In this document: piece after piece, positions 1 to 8,235 of the stretch
How the letters are laid out: each line of letters opens with the position of its first letter
Position numbering within the stretch: position 1 is the stretch's first letter
NCBI GenBank assembly: GCA_015056255.1
Contig: SVGP01000010.1
Span: forward strand, 1-64,000
Direction of reading: 5' to 3'
Source: Clostridiales bacterium
GTDB lineage: Bacteria; Bacillota; Clostridia; Christensenellales; Aristaeellaceae
Length of the DNA: 64,000 nt
The notes under the pieces: model-generated
What the model was told of the DNA's origin: nothing
Seen by the model: the letters and a program-made list of their open reading frames with translations, nothing else
The model's database searches: none
Translations under genes and position numbers: made by a program

Positions 1-817
1 CGCTGCCGCCGTCCGGCACGTCTTCCTGAATCGGCGGCGTAAGTGGATCCTTAAGATCAATAAGCGCCTTGTGCGTGGGCGCATCGTACACGCCGCTCGC
101 TGCAAGACCAAGCGTATTTTGAAGCATCATAACCGCCGCCTGCGTCTTCTCGCCATATTCGCCGTCAATGCCGTCCTTGTTTTCGCCAAAGCTGCCCAGG
201 TCGTAGCCCAGCGACTTAAGGTGTTCCTGAAGTTCAACTACATCTTGTCCTTCGTCGCCGATCTTAAGTTCTCTTTCGCCGAGCTTCCATTCCTTGACCG
301 GCTCGCTGACATATGCGATCATTGTATCCGGCAGCCGTCCCCACTTTTCCCACGTGCCGTCTTTTAAATCCTTCATCACGCAGTCGTTGATATACGACTG
401 CATTTCGATGGTCTTTCCATCGCCCACATATACGCCGATATGGCCATTTTTCCAAACCACAAGGCCGTAAATATCAGGCATGGAAGCGATATCGCCGGTC
501 TCAGTGCACATCGAGAAAAGGCCGTTTGCGCTCCTGTCCGGGCAGTTGTTCGATGCATAGGTGTTCTTGCCTTCGAAAACGCCGCCCGTCCAGAAAAACG
601 ACTTAATCACGCCAACACAGTCGGAGCACATTTTCCCGTCATTGATGTCCTTTTTGTAGCCGCTTTCCCGCGCAGCGGTGTAATGGGAGGGATACTGCGC
701 GGTTTTGCGCTTTAAAAGACTGTCTGTGCATTCGTATCCGCACGTACCGTACCAGTACACCCATTTGGCGGCAAAAACCTTTTCCATGTACTCGACCAGT
801 TGAAGATTCGTAAGCAT
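1..817 (-). CDS. Prophage endolysin: NlpC/P60-like amidase with peptidoglycan-binding domain (3' end outside window)
   Basis: Reading the minus strand from an ATG at 817 (preceded by GGAGGAAC) gives at least 272 codons without a stop, running off the left edge. The N-terminal ~170 residues look like a phage NlpC/P60 or CHAP cysteine peptidase: CSDCVG holds the likely catalytic Cys, and GHIGVYVGDGK is the usual His-containing strand. The following part (KIGDEGQDVVELQEHLKSLG, then DGEYGEKTQAAVMMLQ) is a PG_binding_1 domain. It should cleave host peptidoglycan at lysis. It lies directly after a truncated portal gene and a terminator, where capsid and tail genes would be expected. Family call is from motifs; substrate bond unknown. 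Confidence 0.85.
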   Translation of the reverse strand, partial: MLTNLQLVEYMEKVFAAKWVYWYGTCGYECTDSLLKRKTAQYPSHYTAARESGYKKDINDGKMCSDCVGVIKSFFWTGGVFEGKNTYASNNCPDRSANGLFSMCTETGDIASMPDIYGLVVWKNGHIGVYVGDGKTIEMQSYINDCVMKDLKDGTWEKWGRLPDTMIAYVSEPVKEWKLGERELKIGDEGQDVVELQEHLKSLGYDLGSFGENKDGIDGEYGEKTQAAVMMLQNTLGLAASGVYDAPTHKALIDLKDPLTPPIQEDVPDGGS

Positions 818-844
818 TCGGTTCCTCCTTTCGAATTCGCTGAT

Positions 845-880
845 AAAAAAATCAGCCGTGCGCCCAGGCGCTGGCTGATT
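845..880 (-). terminator. Rho-independent terminator after the portal remnant
   Basis: On the minus strand AATCAGCC pairs with GGCTGATT around a GC-rich loop and is followed by a run of T. It ends the packaging/portal transcript just ahead of the endolysin gene, so the endolysin probably needs its own promoter or readthrough. Confidence 0.8.
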
Positions 881-906
881 AAGATCCACGTAGGTTTTTA
901 TGCCGT

Positions 907-1473
907 TTACGGAATGAGCAGATTCTCCTTCATTCCAAACAGCACAAACACATCGCCGCTTACCAGCATGCTCCTGAAAGCAAGCTCCTGGCAGGTGTAG
1001 AAGTCCTTGCTCCGCTCCGCGTCGCACATGGTCGATTCTGCCCACAGGTTAAACTCCCGCAGCGTGATGCGCTCCCATTCGTCGCAGGCTTCGTCCGTCA
1101 TGCCCAGCGCTTCACCGTCGATCTTGGGCTTGGGCTGAATGCCCCAGCCTACTACGTTCGTGGTCAGCGTCGCGCAGCCGCTTCGTCCCAGCCCGCCACC
1201 TGAATACAGGTCGCGGCTCCTCTTTCGTAATGTCGCGCCGTGCAGATCAATGTCATCCTCCGCACTACCGCCTCCGGCCAGCCAGCCGATCATGCTGTTA
1301 AGCGTCGTGCTTGCGCCGTGGTTTCCATAGCCGGTCGCTGCCATCTGAGGGCTGTTTTTCGTCTGCGCCTCGCGTTCCTCGCGCACACGGCGAAGAAATG
1401 CTTCATTGCCCTTCTTGGGGCTAAACAAAAAAAGCGCTCTCTCGCGCAGATTGGGTTCTATTTTCCGTGCCAT
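907..1473 (-). pseudogene. Phage portal protein, lambda type, truncated (188 aa)
   Basis: The 188 residues match the N-terminal part of lambda-family portal proteins: ...DLYSGGGLGRSGCATLTT..., then ...CQELAFRSMLVSGDVFV. Family members are about 480-550 residues, so some two thirds are missing. The reading frame stops after GMKENLLIP and is followed at once by a terminator and the endolysin. The portal normally forms the dodecameric DNA gate of the head; this fragment cannot. It follows the gpW-like gene by 12 nt in the packaging operon. I infer a deletion with one edge near 900; a separate rearrangement in the assembly is the alternative. Confidence 0.8.
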
Positions 1474-1485
1474 ATTTGCACCGCC

Positions 1486-1719
1486 TTATAGGTCTCTGGG
1501 AACAACGCGCACAACGCGGGTCGCTCTCTTTGCACCGGATAACTGCGCTACCTGGTTGGCATAGTAGTTAATCCGGCTGATGATGTAGGGGAGGTCTACC
1601 GCCTCAAATTCTCGCGTGCCTACCCGGTATCGCTTCGCCTGTCCGCTTGCAAGCTGCCTCTCGCATTCCTTCCAGAGCGAGAGCATTTCCTGCGCTTCAG
1701 CCAGCGTATGAGCTGCCAT
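1486..1719 (-). CDS. gpW-like head-tail joining protein
   Basis: A 77-residue protein with a perfect SD (AAGGAGGCGATCAC then ATG). It has an N-terminal helix (TLAEAQEMLSLWKECERQLA), a short strand with RYRVGTREFEAVDLP and a C-terminal helix with SRINYYANQVAQL, the layout of small gpW-type connectors that sit between terminase and portal genes in lambda-like phages. Such proteins bridge the portal and the tail. The position between large terminase and portal supports the call; the sequence alone is short. Confidence 0.65.
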   Translation of the reverse strand: MAAHTLAEAQEMLSLWKECERQLASGQAKRYRVGTREFEAVDLPYIISRINYYANQVAQLSGAKRATRVVRVVPRDL

Positions 1720-1731
1720 GTGATCGCCTCC

Positions 1732-3573
1732 TTAAAGCTGTATTCCTTTGCTGACAACAACCTTGCGTTTCTTTTTCTCGGCCTGCTGTCGGGTGATCGG
1801 CTCTATTTCCTGGTCGCCGCCATACAGCATTTTCTCGTATTTGTCGAAGCTCCAATTGAAATACTTGAACGCGGCGCGTGCATAGTTCCGGCAGTCAAGC
1901 GGTTCGTTTCGCTCAAATACCTTCTCCCATGCAATCGTATTCCGTCCGCCGCGTCTGTGGATCACCTGGCGTTCGCTGATAAGCCCGCGAAAGTAGTCCA
2001 TGTCATACCCCAGCCGGTAATCGGTGGGGAAGTGCATATATCTCGGCCCCGGCGTCGTGATCTCCGTAGCGGCGTATATAATGGCCTCTTTGCCATCATC
2101 AACACCAATCATGAATCGCACATCCTTAGTGCTTTTCTTCATCGGGCGCACATATTGTTTTCCTTCGCCGCCCTCGCCTTTGACAGCCCACATTCGCCGG
2201 TTCTGCCGTTTTGCGCACTCGCGGTAAATGTCCTGCGTGAAGTGACCGCCGGAGTCCATAAAGGTTGCCAGCACGCGCATTTTCATGCCGTTTACTGTTT
2301 TCCATTCGCGGTCAAGCAGGCCGTCGATTTCCTCCCATACACCCGGCGCGTCTGCGCGCCCGGGAATAATTCCGCGCGATATGCCCCAGCTTTCTTCGTC
2401 GCGTCCCCAGCCAACCACCTCGTACTCAAGGCGGTTGTCCTGCGTGTCAATGCCCATGGTCAGCACAAGCACGCCTTTCGGGACTTCAGCGGCGTAGTGT
2501 TCGCGGCGCGCATGGAGCTTTTCAGGCGCACCCGTGCGGTCGCGCACTTCCCATGCTTCACCGAGAATCGTATTGTGGAAAACCTTGAGCAATTCCGCGT
2601 CATCCTTGGCCTTGAGGAACATACGAACAATATCCTTCCAATCGCTCCATGGAGACATGAACGCATTCAGGCGGAATGATCGGATTCCTTCTTCCTCTGC
2701 GCCCGGATTCATCTTTACCCATTTGGCAGGCGCGCGCTTTGCCTCATGCTCCAAGGTTTCCTCGCGGCACAACGGGCAGCGCCAGCTTACGCGCTTTACG
2801 CGGTACTGCCTGTCTCCGTTCTCGTCCTTGTATTCATCCTTTTCAAAGCGAATATCGTCAAACTTAATGTAGCTAAAGGTGTTGCAATGGGGACATTGGG
2901 TATGCCATTCTTCCTGCGTGCCGGTTTTGTAGCTTCGCTCGATCTTGCTCGCCCCCTTGATCGTCGGCGTAGAGGTATGGACGATTTTGCGGTTATGTCG
3001 AAAGGTTTCCGTTCTTCTCTCGGCCAGCTCCAGCGGATCGCCTTCCGTGCCTGCTGATGCTGGAAAACGGTCGATCTCATCCATAAAAACATATCTGATC
3101 GGGCGTCCGGCAAGCTCGGTAGGGGAGTTTGCGCCTGTAAAAGTCACGCTGCCGCCGGGAAAGGTCTTCATGCCGATGGTGTTTCCGGCATCTCTGCTCT
3201 TGGCCTCATATACCTTTCGCGAAAGCACATGGCACGCCTTGATCATCGGTGCAACACGCCTTTTCGAAAAGTCTTCAGCAAAACCATCCGTTGGCTGAAC
3301 GAACAGCATCGGCCCCGGATCAACGTCAATGGCTCTGCCCATCATGTTCAATTCCAATTCCGTTTTACCCGCCTGAGCGCTGGCCATGATCACAATTTTC
3401 CAGATTCCCGGCTCAGTAAACGCATCCATAATCGCCCTTTGATAGGGCGCGCGATCTGTTCGCCATGGTCCCGGTTCGCTGCTGCTTTCAGATACGAGCA
3501 CTCTGTTCTCATCCGCCCATTCAGAAACCGTTTGCATCTTTGGCGGGGCAAACATTCGGTAAGTGTCCCGCAT
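1732..3573 (-). CDS. Phage terminase large subunit, GpA family
   Basis: A 613-residue packaging motor and nuclease, near full length for the lambda gpA family. The N-terminal ATPase has a Walker A-like MASAQAGKTE (about residues 63-72) and a Walker B-like FMDEIDRFP. A cysteine-rich stretch (CPHCNT, then CPLC) forms the family's zinc site, and the C-terminal nuclease half has GIDTQDNRLEYEVVGWG. It translocates DNA into proheads and cuts concatemers. It follows the small subunit and precedes the gpW-like and portal genes. The start is uncertain: AGGAGG lies about 27 nt upstream of this ATG, so an alternative start is possible. Confidence 0.93.
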   Translation of the reverse strand: MRDTYRMFAPPKMQTVSEWADENRVLVSESSSEPGPWRTDRAPYQRAIMDAFTEPGIWKIVIMASAQAGKTELELNMMGRAIDVDPGPMLFVQPTDGFAEDFSKRRVAPMIKACHVLSRKVYEAKSRDAGNTIGMKTFPGGSVTFTGANSPTELAGRPIRYVFMDEIDRFPASAGTEGDPLELAERRTETFRHNRKIVHTSTPTIKGASKIERSYKTGTQEEWHTQCPHCNTFSYIKFDDIRFEKDEYKDENGDRQYRVKRVSWRCPLCREETLEHEAKRAPAKWVKMNPGAEEEGIRSFRLNAFMSPWSDWKDIVRMFLKAKDDAELLKVFHNTILGEAWEVRDRTGAPEKLHARREHYAAEVPKGVLVLTMGIDTQDNRLEYEVVGWGRDEESWGISRGIIPGRADAPGVWEEIDGLLDREWKTVNGMKMRVLATFMDSGGHFTQDIYRECAKRQNRRMWAVKGEGGEGKQYVRPMKKSTKDVRFMIGVDDGKEAIIYAATEITTPGPRYMHFPTDYRLGYDMDYFRGLISERQVIHRRGGRNTIAWEKVFERNEPLDCRNYARAAFKYFNWSFDKYEKMLYGGDQEIEPITRQQAEKKKRKVVVSKGIQL

Positions 3574-3605
3574 AAGATCATTAAGCGTTATCGAACCCGC
3601 CTCCT

Positions 3606-4121
3606 TTATGTCTCTTCCGATGCCTCGTTCGTCTCTTCATGCGCCTCATCCGCATCGGGCAAAGGTGTTTCAGAAATAGAAATCAGCACGTCCCTGATTT
3701 CGTTGTCAATGATCGCCTGTATCGTTTGAACGCTCTCCATATTCGCAACTTTCACGGCGATTTTGTTGGGCAAGCGCATCATGTTCTGCATGACAGTCGA
3801 TGCTATGCCGCCCCAAAGCTGTTTGACTTCATTCACGTCCACAAGCTGGCCTTCGAGCTTTGCAACTTCCAGTTCTGTTTTGCGTGTTTTGATGATCTCG
3901 TGAGCCGTCTTCGCGTCATCTAGACTTTTCGCTTCGCCTTTTTCGTTCGCTACGTTGTAATCAACCCATCTTTGCACAAAAATAGCGAGGTCGTATTTAC
4001 CGCCCTCGCTTTCCACAAACAGCTTCTGATCTTCCGGCAGATCCCTGTCAATATCATAAAGCCGCCTGTATGTGTAGCCTGCAATGTTTGCAAGCTCTTT
4101 TTTTGTCAATGCTGCGCTCAT
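3606..4121 (-). CDS. Phage terminase small subunit (Nu1-like DNA packaging protein)
   Basis: A 171-residue protein. The N terminus (TKKELANIAGYTYRRLYDIDR) is a winged-helix DNA-binding motif as in lambda Nu1, followed by a helical region (DDAKTAHEIIKTRKTELEVAKLEGQLVDVNEVKQ is characteristic in composition) and an acidic, Glu-rich tail. It recognises the packaging site and recruits the large subunit encoded 32 nt downstream. The call rests on the HTH, the helix with KTRKTELEVAKLEGQLV and the position. Confidence 0.82.
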   Translation of the reverse strand: MSAALTKKELANIAGYTYRRLYDIDRDLPEDQKLFVESEGGKYDLAIFVQRWVDYNVANEKGEAKSLDDAKTAHEIIKTRKTELEVAKLEGQLVDVNEVKQLWGGIASTVMQNMMRLPNKIAVKVANMESVQTIQAIIDNEIRDVLISISETPLPDADEAHEETNEASEET

Positions 4122-4123
4122 GT

Positions 4124-4762
4124 TTATCTCGCAATCTTGTTAATGCGCACATAGTGCTCATGTTCAACGCGTTCATATAGCTTATCTGCGATAGATTTCC
4201 TAATCTCGTCCTCCGACCGGTTTAGCGGCATCTGTGGAATCGCGATACCTACAATCTTGCTGATCGGCGCGTCCCTGTCGTTCCCTTCGCGTGTAAAAGC
4301 CACTTTATTAAGCTTCGCTGCCGATAGGTTTCGAAATGGCGCTTCTCCTGCATAGTTATCCATAGAACTTGGCAGCTTGCTTCTTTTCGCCTTGACGATT
4401 TTTGCAGTGACAGTGTATCGTTTTCCGGGCACAATGCCTTTCCAGCCGGGTTTGCCGCCCGTAGCTTTATATGTGCCGCCAATCGATCCGCGCCTTCCGC
4501 TAAGGGGGATGCAGCAAGAAACCGTATTTCCGGCTGTGTTCAAGGTGGGGGAGCCAACGCTCTTTTTTACATCCTTCGCCGATACATGATATTCTTTCGG
4601 TATGATCTTTCCAAGCTGGGTGCGCGTGTGGCTTGCTGTTCGGCTTACTGCTGCTCGGAGCAGCCGTTTAAATTCGCTTTCACTGTACAGTCCGCGAATA
4701 TCATTAATCAGCGTCACTGCTTCTGATGCGTCAACTTCAAGGTAGACATTTCTCTTCGCCAC
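4124..4762 (-). CDS. Prophage minor tail protein Z-like
   Basis: About 212 residues from a GTG at 4762 with GGAAGGGGG just upstream; this start lies after a terminator hairpin, so the longer in-frame ATG at 4846 is unlikely. The sequence (LRAAVSRTASHTRTQLGKII, later GTYKATGGKPGWKGIVPGKRY) resembles lambda gpZ-type tail-completion proteins. The position ahead of the terminase genes is unusual, since gpZ-like genes normally follow the portal and capsid. It may be displaced by rearrangement, or the family may have a different role here. Confidence 0.65.
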   Translation of the reverse strand: MAKRNVYLEVDASEAVTLINDIRGLYSESEFKRLLRAAVSRTASHTRTQLGKIIPKEYHVSAKDVKKSVGSPTLNTAGNTVSCCIPLSGRRGSIGGTYKATGGKPGWKGIVPGKRYTVTAKIVKAKRSKLPSSMDNYAGEAPFRNLSAAKLNKVAFTREGNDRDAPISKIVGIAIPQMPLNRSEDEIRKSIADKLYERVEHEHYVRINKIAR

Positions 4763-4783
4763 ATGCGCCCCCTTCCCAGGCAT

Positions 4784-4821
4784 AAAAAACGGAAACCGAC
4801 GCTCTTGTGCCGATTTCCGTT
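4784..4821 (-). terminator. Rho-independent terminator between early and late phage genes
   Basis: The minus strand reads ACGGAAATCG, a GC-rich loop, CGGTTTCCGT and a T run. It separates the ArpU-like regulator from the packaging operon, which fits an early/late boundary where late transcription needs a regulator or antitermination. Confidence 0.8.
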
Positions 4822-4888
4822 TACCTACTTCTTGTGATGATAGCATTATAGCATGTCAAGCCCTTTGAATCAAGTGTTTTGGATAAAT

Positions 4889-5374
4889 TTATTCTGTGCC
4901 ATTTTTCAGCATATATCGGTCGTGCCAAACGGCTTTTTGCATGTTTTCCGCATCCTCAATGGCCTTTCGCGCCTGTTGAAAGCTGTATTGCGTCATGTTC
5001 AGTCGTTTTCTTACTTCCTCGCCGTTCATCATAAATACATACATCAACACAACAAATGTGCGCATGTTCTTGTTCTCAATCGAGTTGATGATATCTTCTG
5101 CTTCCTTAAGCTCATTTTTGTATTTTTCGGCGCTTTTAAAGTACTCATCCTTCTTCTCCATCCCGTCCAATACGCCGTCATCGTGCCCCTTGCGCGCGCC
5201 GCCACCGGCAGCAGGGGACAAATGCGCAGTGATATGAAACAGCCTGTCTTCTTCCCACTGGTATTTCTGCTCCAGCGCGCACACATCCTGCATTGCAAAA
5301 AAGACTCTCTGAAGCACAATGATATCCCGGTTGTTTACCACGATCTCTTTCCCGTTCTCTATCCGCTTTAGCAC
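4889..5374 (-). CDS. ArpU/DUF1492-like phage late transcription regulator
   Basis: Chosen start is GTG at 5374 with AGGAG eight bases upstream, giving 161 residues. The protein is helical and charged; the C-terminal part (VRKRLNMTQYSFQQARKAIEDAE) is a sigma-region-4-like helix-turn-helix, as in ArpU/DUF1492 proteins at the end of Firmicutes phage early operons. These proteins activate late (packaging, structure, lysis) genes. Here it is the last gene before a terminator and the packaging genes, the expected place. Family assignment is from pattern, not alignment. Confidence 0.6.
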   Translation of the reverse strand: MLKRIENGKEIVVNNRDIIVLQRVFFAMQDVCALEQKYQWEEDRLFHITAHLSPAAGGGARKGHDDGVLDGMEKKDEYFKSAEKYKNELKEAEDIINSIENKNMRTFVVLMYVFMMNGEEVRKRLNMTQYSFQQARKAIEDAENMQKAVWHDRYMLKNGTE

Positions 5375-5417
5375 TTCGTCATCTCCTGAAAACCGCAAAC
5401 GTTCGCGGTTTTGTTTT

Positions 5418-5834
5418 CTATCCTCGCATCTGTTCACTCAATGAATGTGCAAAACTGCTTATATTATTTAAACTTGTTCGGCCATCATTCCATTTCTCAA
5501 TAAAAGCTTTGCGCTTTTCAGGATCGTCAATCGCTTCCAGCGCAGCAGTATATCGCGTCCTATCGCGAAAACCGCCCAACATAAAAGAATCAAGGGCTTG
5601 TGCAACATCGGCTTTCCTTTCGATCAGTCCATCTTTCGGCGCACGGCCAAATTCATCTTGATACCATTCTTCAAATCCGCCAAAGATAAAAATGGGGATT
5701 CGCATTTCTTCATTATGATCTTCCGTTTCGCCACCGTAAGCAGGATTGATGATCGCTACAACGAGAGCAGCTATCTCTTTGTCCGCTGCGATAAAGGTGT
5801 ACGGATCACTGGGGTTTATGAGAGAGTATTCCAT
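5418..5834 (-). CDS. Hypothetical phage protein
   Basis: 139 residues from an ATG with GGAGGAAATCT upstream. No domain recognised. The sequence is acidic, with a segment rich in aromatics (IFIFGGFEEWYQDEFG) and a helical C-terminal part that includes DDPEKRKAFIEKWNDGRTS. It sits in the phage early operon between an HTH protein and the ArpU-like regulator. Confidence 0.6.
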   Translation of the reverse strand: MEYSLINPSDPYTFIAADKEIAALVVAIINPAYGGETEDHNEEMRIPIFIFGGFEEWYQDEFGRAPKDGLIERKADVAQALDSFMLGGFRDRTRYTAALEAIDDPEKRKAFIEKWNDGRTSLNNISSFAHSLSEQMRG

Positions 5835-5894
5835 AGATTTCCTCCATTTTGAGTGGTAGTTCGCGTTCCTTCCCATTCAGTATCGCTCTTGGAA

Positions 5895-6218
5895 TTATGG
5901 ATCGGAGGCTTCCTTCTGGTACTTGCGATAGGGATTCTCATATTTTCCGATAAATGCAACGCTCAGGTTGCTTTCGGTCGGCGGCTTCTTGGCTTTGGGC
6001 AGCTTGTTCGTCCTGTGCTTTGCGCTCACAAGCCGGTTATATTCATCCACACTTAATCCATATGCCTTGGCAATCCTGGCCGCTATGTGCGGATGCGTAA
6101 TGTGTCGGTCGCTTTCTTCAAGCATTTCGAGAAGCGTCCGCGAGCAGAGGCATTTTCCTGCCATTTCGCAAACCGTAAGTCCAAGCGCTTCGCGTTTTTC
6201 GATCATAAAATCTTTCAT
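5895..6218 (-). CDS. Small phage HTH protein
   Basis: 107 residues. The first ~65 have an XRE-like helix-turn-helix pattern (KREALGLTVCEMAGKCLCSR followed by AARIAKAYGLSVDEYNRLV), then a Lys/Pro-rich linker and tail. Probably a DNA-binding regulator or accessory replication protein. It starts 4 nt after the stop of the zinc-binding protein upstream, so the two are likely co-translated. Confidence 0.6.
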   Translation of the reverse strand: MKDFMIEKREALGLTVCEMAGKCLCSRTLLEMLEESDRHITHPHIAARIAKAYGLSVDEYNRLVSAKHRTNKLPKAKKPPTESNLSVAFIGKYENPYRKYQKEASDP

Positions 6219-6222
6219 GCCC

Positions 6223-6609
6223 TTAACCTCGTTTTGCGTTATCGATCGATTGGATCACAGCTGAAAGTACGGTGGGGTGCAGCGCCCTTTTAGCAGCTTC
6301 CGGGCAGGAAACAGGATCAATTTTGCATCCATCGTCATACTCGCCGCGTCGGATGCATCCGCTGCAGGCCTTCTTCATGTACTGTTCCTTGATTTCTTCC
6401 GTATCAAAGTAGCCGTCATAAGCGGAATCGGTTATGTAATCGTTTATGATCGCATCGCAGTGGATATGGTAGAGGTCGCGAGAGAAGCCTTCCGAGGTCT
6501 TGGTCGTGATTTTTATGTACTCATTTCCTGGTATAATCGCTTCTCCGCAGAAATCGCAAACATAATTTTTTCGCGCTCTACGCTGAAATGAACAGTTAAA
6601 TTCCATCAT
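6223..6609 (-). CDS. Phage zinc-ribbon protein of unknown function
   Basis: Start set at ATG 6609, seven bases after AAGGAGG. 128 residues with two putative metal sites: CDFCGEAI plus HIHC near the N terminus, and CSGCIRRGEYDDGC further on. The first resembles small phage zinc-finger proteins of the PARP-type or nuclease-associated kind; no catalytic motif is visible. Located directly after ssb in the replication module. Confidence 0.6.
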   Translation of the reverse strand: MMEFNCSFQRRARKNYVCDFCGEAIIPGNEYIKITTKTSEGFSRDLYHIHCDAIINDYITDSAYDGYFDTEEIKEQYMKKACSGCIRRGEYDDGCKIDPVSCPEAAKRALHPTVLSAVIQSIDNAKRG

Positions 6610-6626
6610 GGTTTTCCACCTCCTTG

Positions 6627-7031
6627 TCAGAATGGAACTTCGCAATTGTTCATTTCGGAGTAACCATACGGCATATCGTTTTCTGTTGGCGGCGGCACGG
6701 CTTCGCTGCTTTTTTTCGCTCCGAGGAAAAACACCTTGTTTGCCAGGATCTCTGTAATATATCTTTTACTTCCATCCTGCGCATTGTAGCTGCGATACTG
6801 TATGCTGCCCTTAACGGCGCATTGTCGGCCTTTATTCAGAAACCTGGTGCACAGTGATGCCAGCTGTCCCCAAACAACGATATTGTGAAAGTCCGCTTCC
6901 CGTTTGCCAGTGTGCGAATCGATATACTCTCGTTCTGTTGCCAGTCGAAAGGTGCACTTGCCCCTTCCGCTTTGTATTGAGATAAGCTCTGGATCTGTTG
7001 CCAGATGCCCGATCAGGGTTACATCATTCAT
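6627..7031 (-). CDS. ssb: Phage single-stranded DNA-binding protein
   Basis: 134 residues with an OB fold: VTLIGHLATDPEL at the start, then FRLATEREY, DFHNIVVWGQLASLCTRFL and KGSIQYRSY. The C terminus ends ...NNCEVPF, a weak version of the acidic IPF tail that docks partner proteins. It coats single-stranded DNA during phage replication. Its start overlaps the stop of the upstream loader-like gene by 4 nt. Confidence 0.93.
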   Translation of the reverse strand: MNDVTLIGHLATDPELISIQSGRGKCTFRLATEREYIDSHTGKREADFHNIVVWGQLASLCTRFLNKGRQCAVKGSIQYRSYNAQDGSKRYITEILANKVFFLGAKKSSEAVPPPTENDMPYGYSEMNNCEVPF

Positions 7032-7519
7032 CCTCTGTCCTCCCGTTCTGCTTGATAGGCATATTCGGCTTCACTGAGCATGGAAAAAGTCCCTTCCCTG
7101 GAATTGTTCCCTGCGATTACAGGCCGCTCAATCAATCGCATAAGAGGGATTTCCGCTCCATCAAATTTGCGCAAATGTTCTGTCGCGCCGATCAGCTTTC
7201 GAAGATCCTCTCTTTGTTTCAGATTTTTTTGCGAGTTCGGATCCCAGCTTGAAATGAATTTGAGCTGCTCAAGCTCAAACACAGCGTCGTAGTAAATATT
7301 GCTGCATGCCTCACGAATCTCTGCAACCGTCGGCATCCATTTCGATTTTGAAATCAGTTTCATCACGGCAATCATCACAATGTTTGCATCGATGTCCTCG
7401 AGGGTAAGCGTCCAGGTGTTCAAAAGCAAATACTTCTCCTCCTGACTCATGCCCTTAAATGCATACGCATAATTCGCTTTCATCAGCAAAAGCAGCTGAT
7501 TCACTTCCTGCTGTGTCAT
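7028..7519 (-). CDS. Phage replicative helicase loader/inhibitor-like protein (G39P type)
   Basis: 163 residues, helical. The N-terminal pattern (LLLLMKANYAYAFKGMSQEE then LNTWTLTLEDIDANIVMIAVMKLI and KWMPTVAEIREA) is that of SPP1 G39P-like loaders, which deliver the host DnaB-type helicase to the phage initiator. It overlaps the initiator-like gene upstream and ssb downstream by 4 nt each, a compact replication module. Confidence 0.7.
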   Translation of the reverse strand: MTQQEVNQLLLLMKANYAYAFKGMSQEEKYLLLNTWTLTLEDIDANIVMIAVMKLISKSKWMPTVAEIREACSNIYYDAVFELEQLKFISSWDPNSQKNLKQREDLRKLIGATEHLRKFDGAEIPLMRLIERPVIAGNNSREGTFSMLSEAEYAYQAEREDRG

Positions 7520-8214
7520 GTCCCGACCCCCCTTCGGGGAAGGGTCACAAAGCCGCTCACGCCGTCATTGGCGAATGCCCCATCTGGAATGATGCTCAAA
7601 AGTCCATTTTCCTCTTGCCGAAAATAAGTCCCGGTGTTCTGTACAGAAATAGGCTGACTTTCGTTTGACCTTTCTTTACCTTCCCCCTGATTCTCTTTTA
7701 TATTATTTAATCTAGAATATGGGGTTATTGTTGGGGGCAAAATTGTACCCAAAAAAGATGTGTTGGGGACATTGCTGGGAGCATGATTGGGTATGTCGTT
7801 GGGCACGTCGTTGGGTGCATGATTGGGTATACAGTTGGGTACGTCGTTGGGTGCATGATTGGGCGCTTTTTTGCTCCTAACTTCTTCAGCTGATAGATAA
7901 TTAAGCCGATATGCCGGGTTTCTGTTGTTTCTGTGTCCCGGCTTAAAGTCGATCAATCCGCGCTGCTTGAGCGCATTTCGCGTGGTTTCAATTGCTCGCT
8001 TGTCAAGGCAGCAGTACAAATTCATTTCCCCATTCGATACCTGAATGTAGTCATCCGGCCACTCGTATTCCTGGCTCTGCTCGTTATAGGTCGCCCGGTC
8101 ATTGGCGACATAAAACAAAGCGATCCAGAGCATACGCTCGCGCAGGGATAGACTATTATTGCGGGCAAATCGCATAAAGGAATTGAATTCGCTGATAAAA
8201 TTCACCTTGCACAT
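7516..8214 (-). CDS. Phage replication initiator-like protein with a Pro-Asn repeat linker
   Basis: 232 residues, SD GGGAAGGGAAG. Residues ~1-110 form a winged-helix domain like phage replisome organisers (SLSLRERMLWIALFYVAND, NGEMNLYCCLDKRAIETTRN). Residues ~118-151 are an imperfect 12-residue repeat of the type PNHAPNDVPN(C/D)I, after which a low-complexity tail follows without a clear second domain. It likely binds the phage origin. The origin itself was not identified; the gene's own repeat-rich DNA is one candidate, as in other phages whose initiator gene carries the origin. Confidence 0.7.
   Translation of the reverse strand: MCKVNFISEFNSFMRFARNNSLSLRERMLWIALFYVANDRATYNEQSQEYEWPDDYIQVSNGEMNLYCCLDKRAIETTRNALKQRGLIDFKPGHRNNRNPAYRLNYLSAEEVRSKKAPNHAPNDVPNCIPNHAPNDVPNDIPNHAPSNVPNTSFLGTILPPTITPYSRLNNIKENQGEGKERSNESQPISVQNTGTYFRQEENGLLSIIPDGAFANDGVSGFVTLPRRGVGT
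7762..7863 (-). repeat. 36-nt tandem repeat inside the replication initiator gene
   Basis: Nearly three copies of a 36-nt unit encoding PNHAPNDVPN(C/D)I. The unit is dominated by GGGT/GGGC and TGCATGATTGGG-like words on the plus strand. It could be a flexible protein linker or an iteron-like initiator binding site. Confidence 0.8.
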
Positions 8215-8235
8215 TTTCTTCCCTTCCCATCGATA

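Noticed and set aside
1708..2679. A 323-codon plus-strand frame
   Set aside because: It lies fully inside the well-supported large terminase gene on the other strand and resembles no protein.
7762..7863. Possible CRISPR array
   Set aside because: Regular spacing comes from an in-frame 36-nt coding repeat with no spacers.
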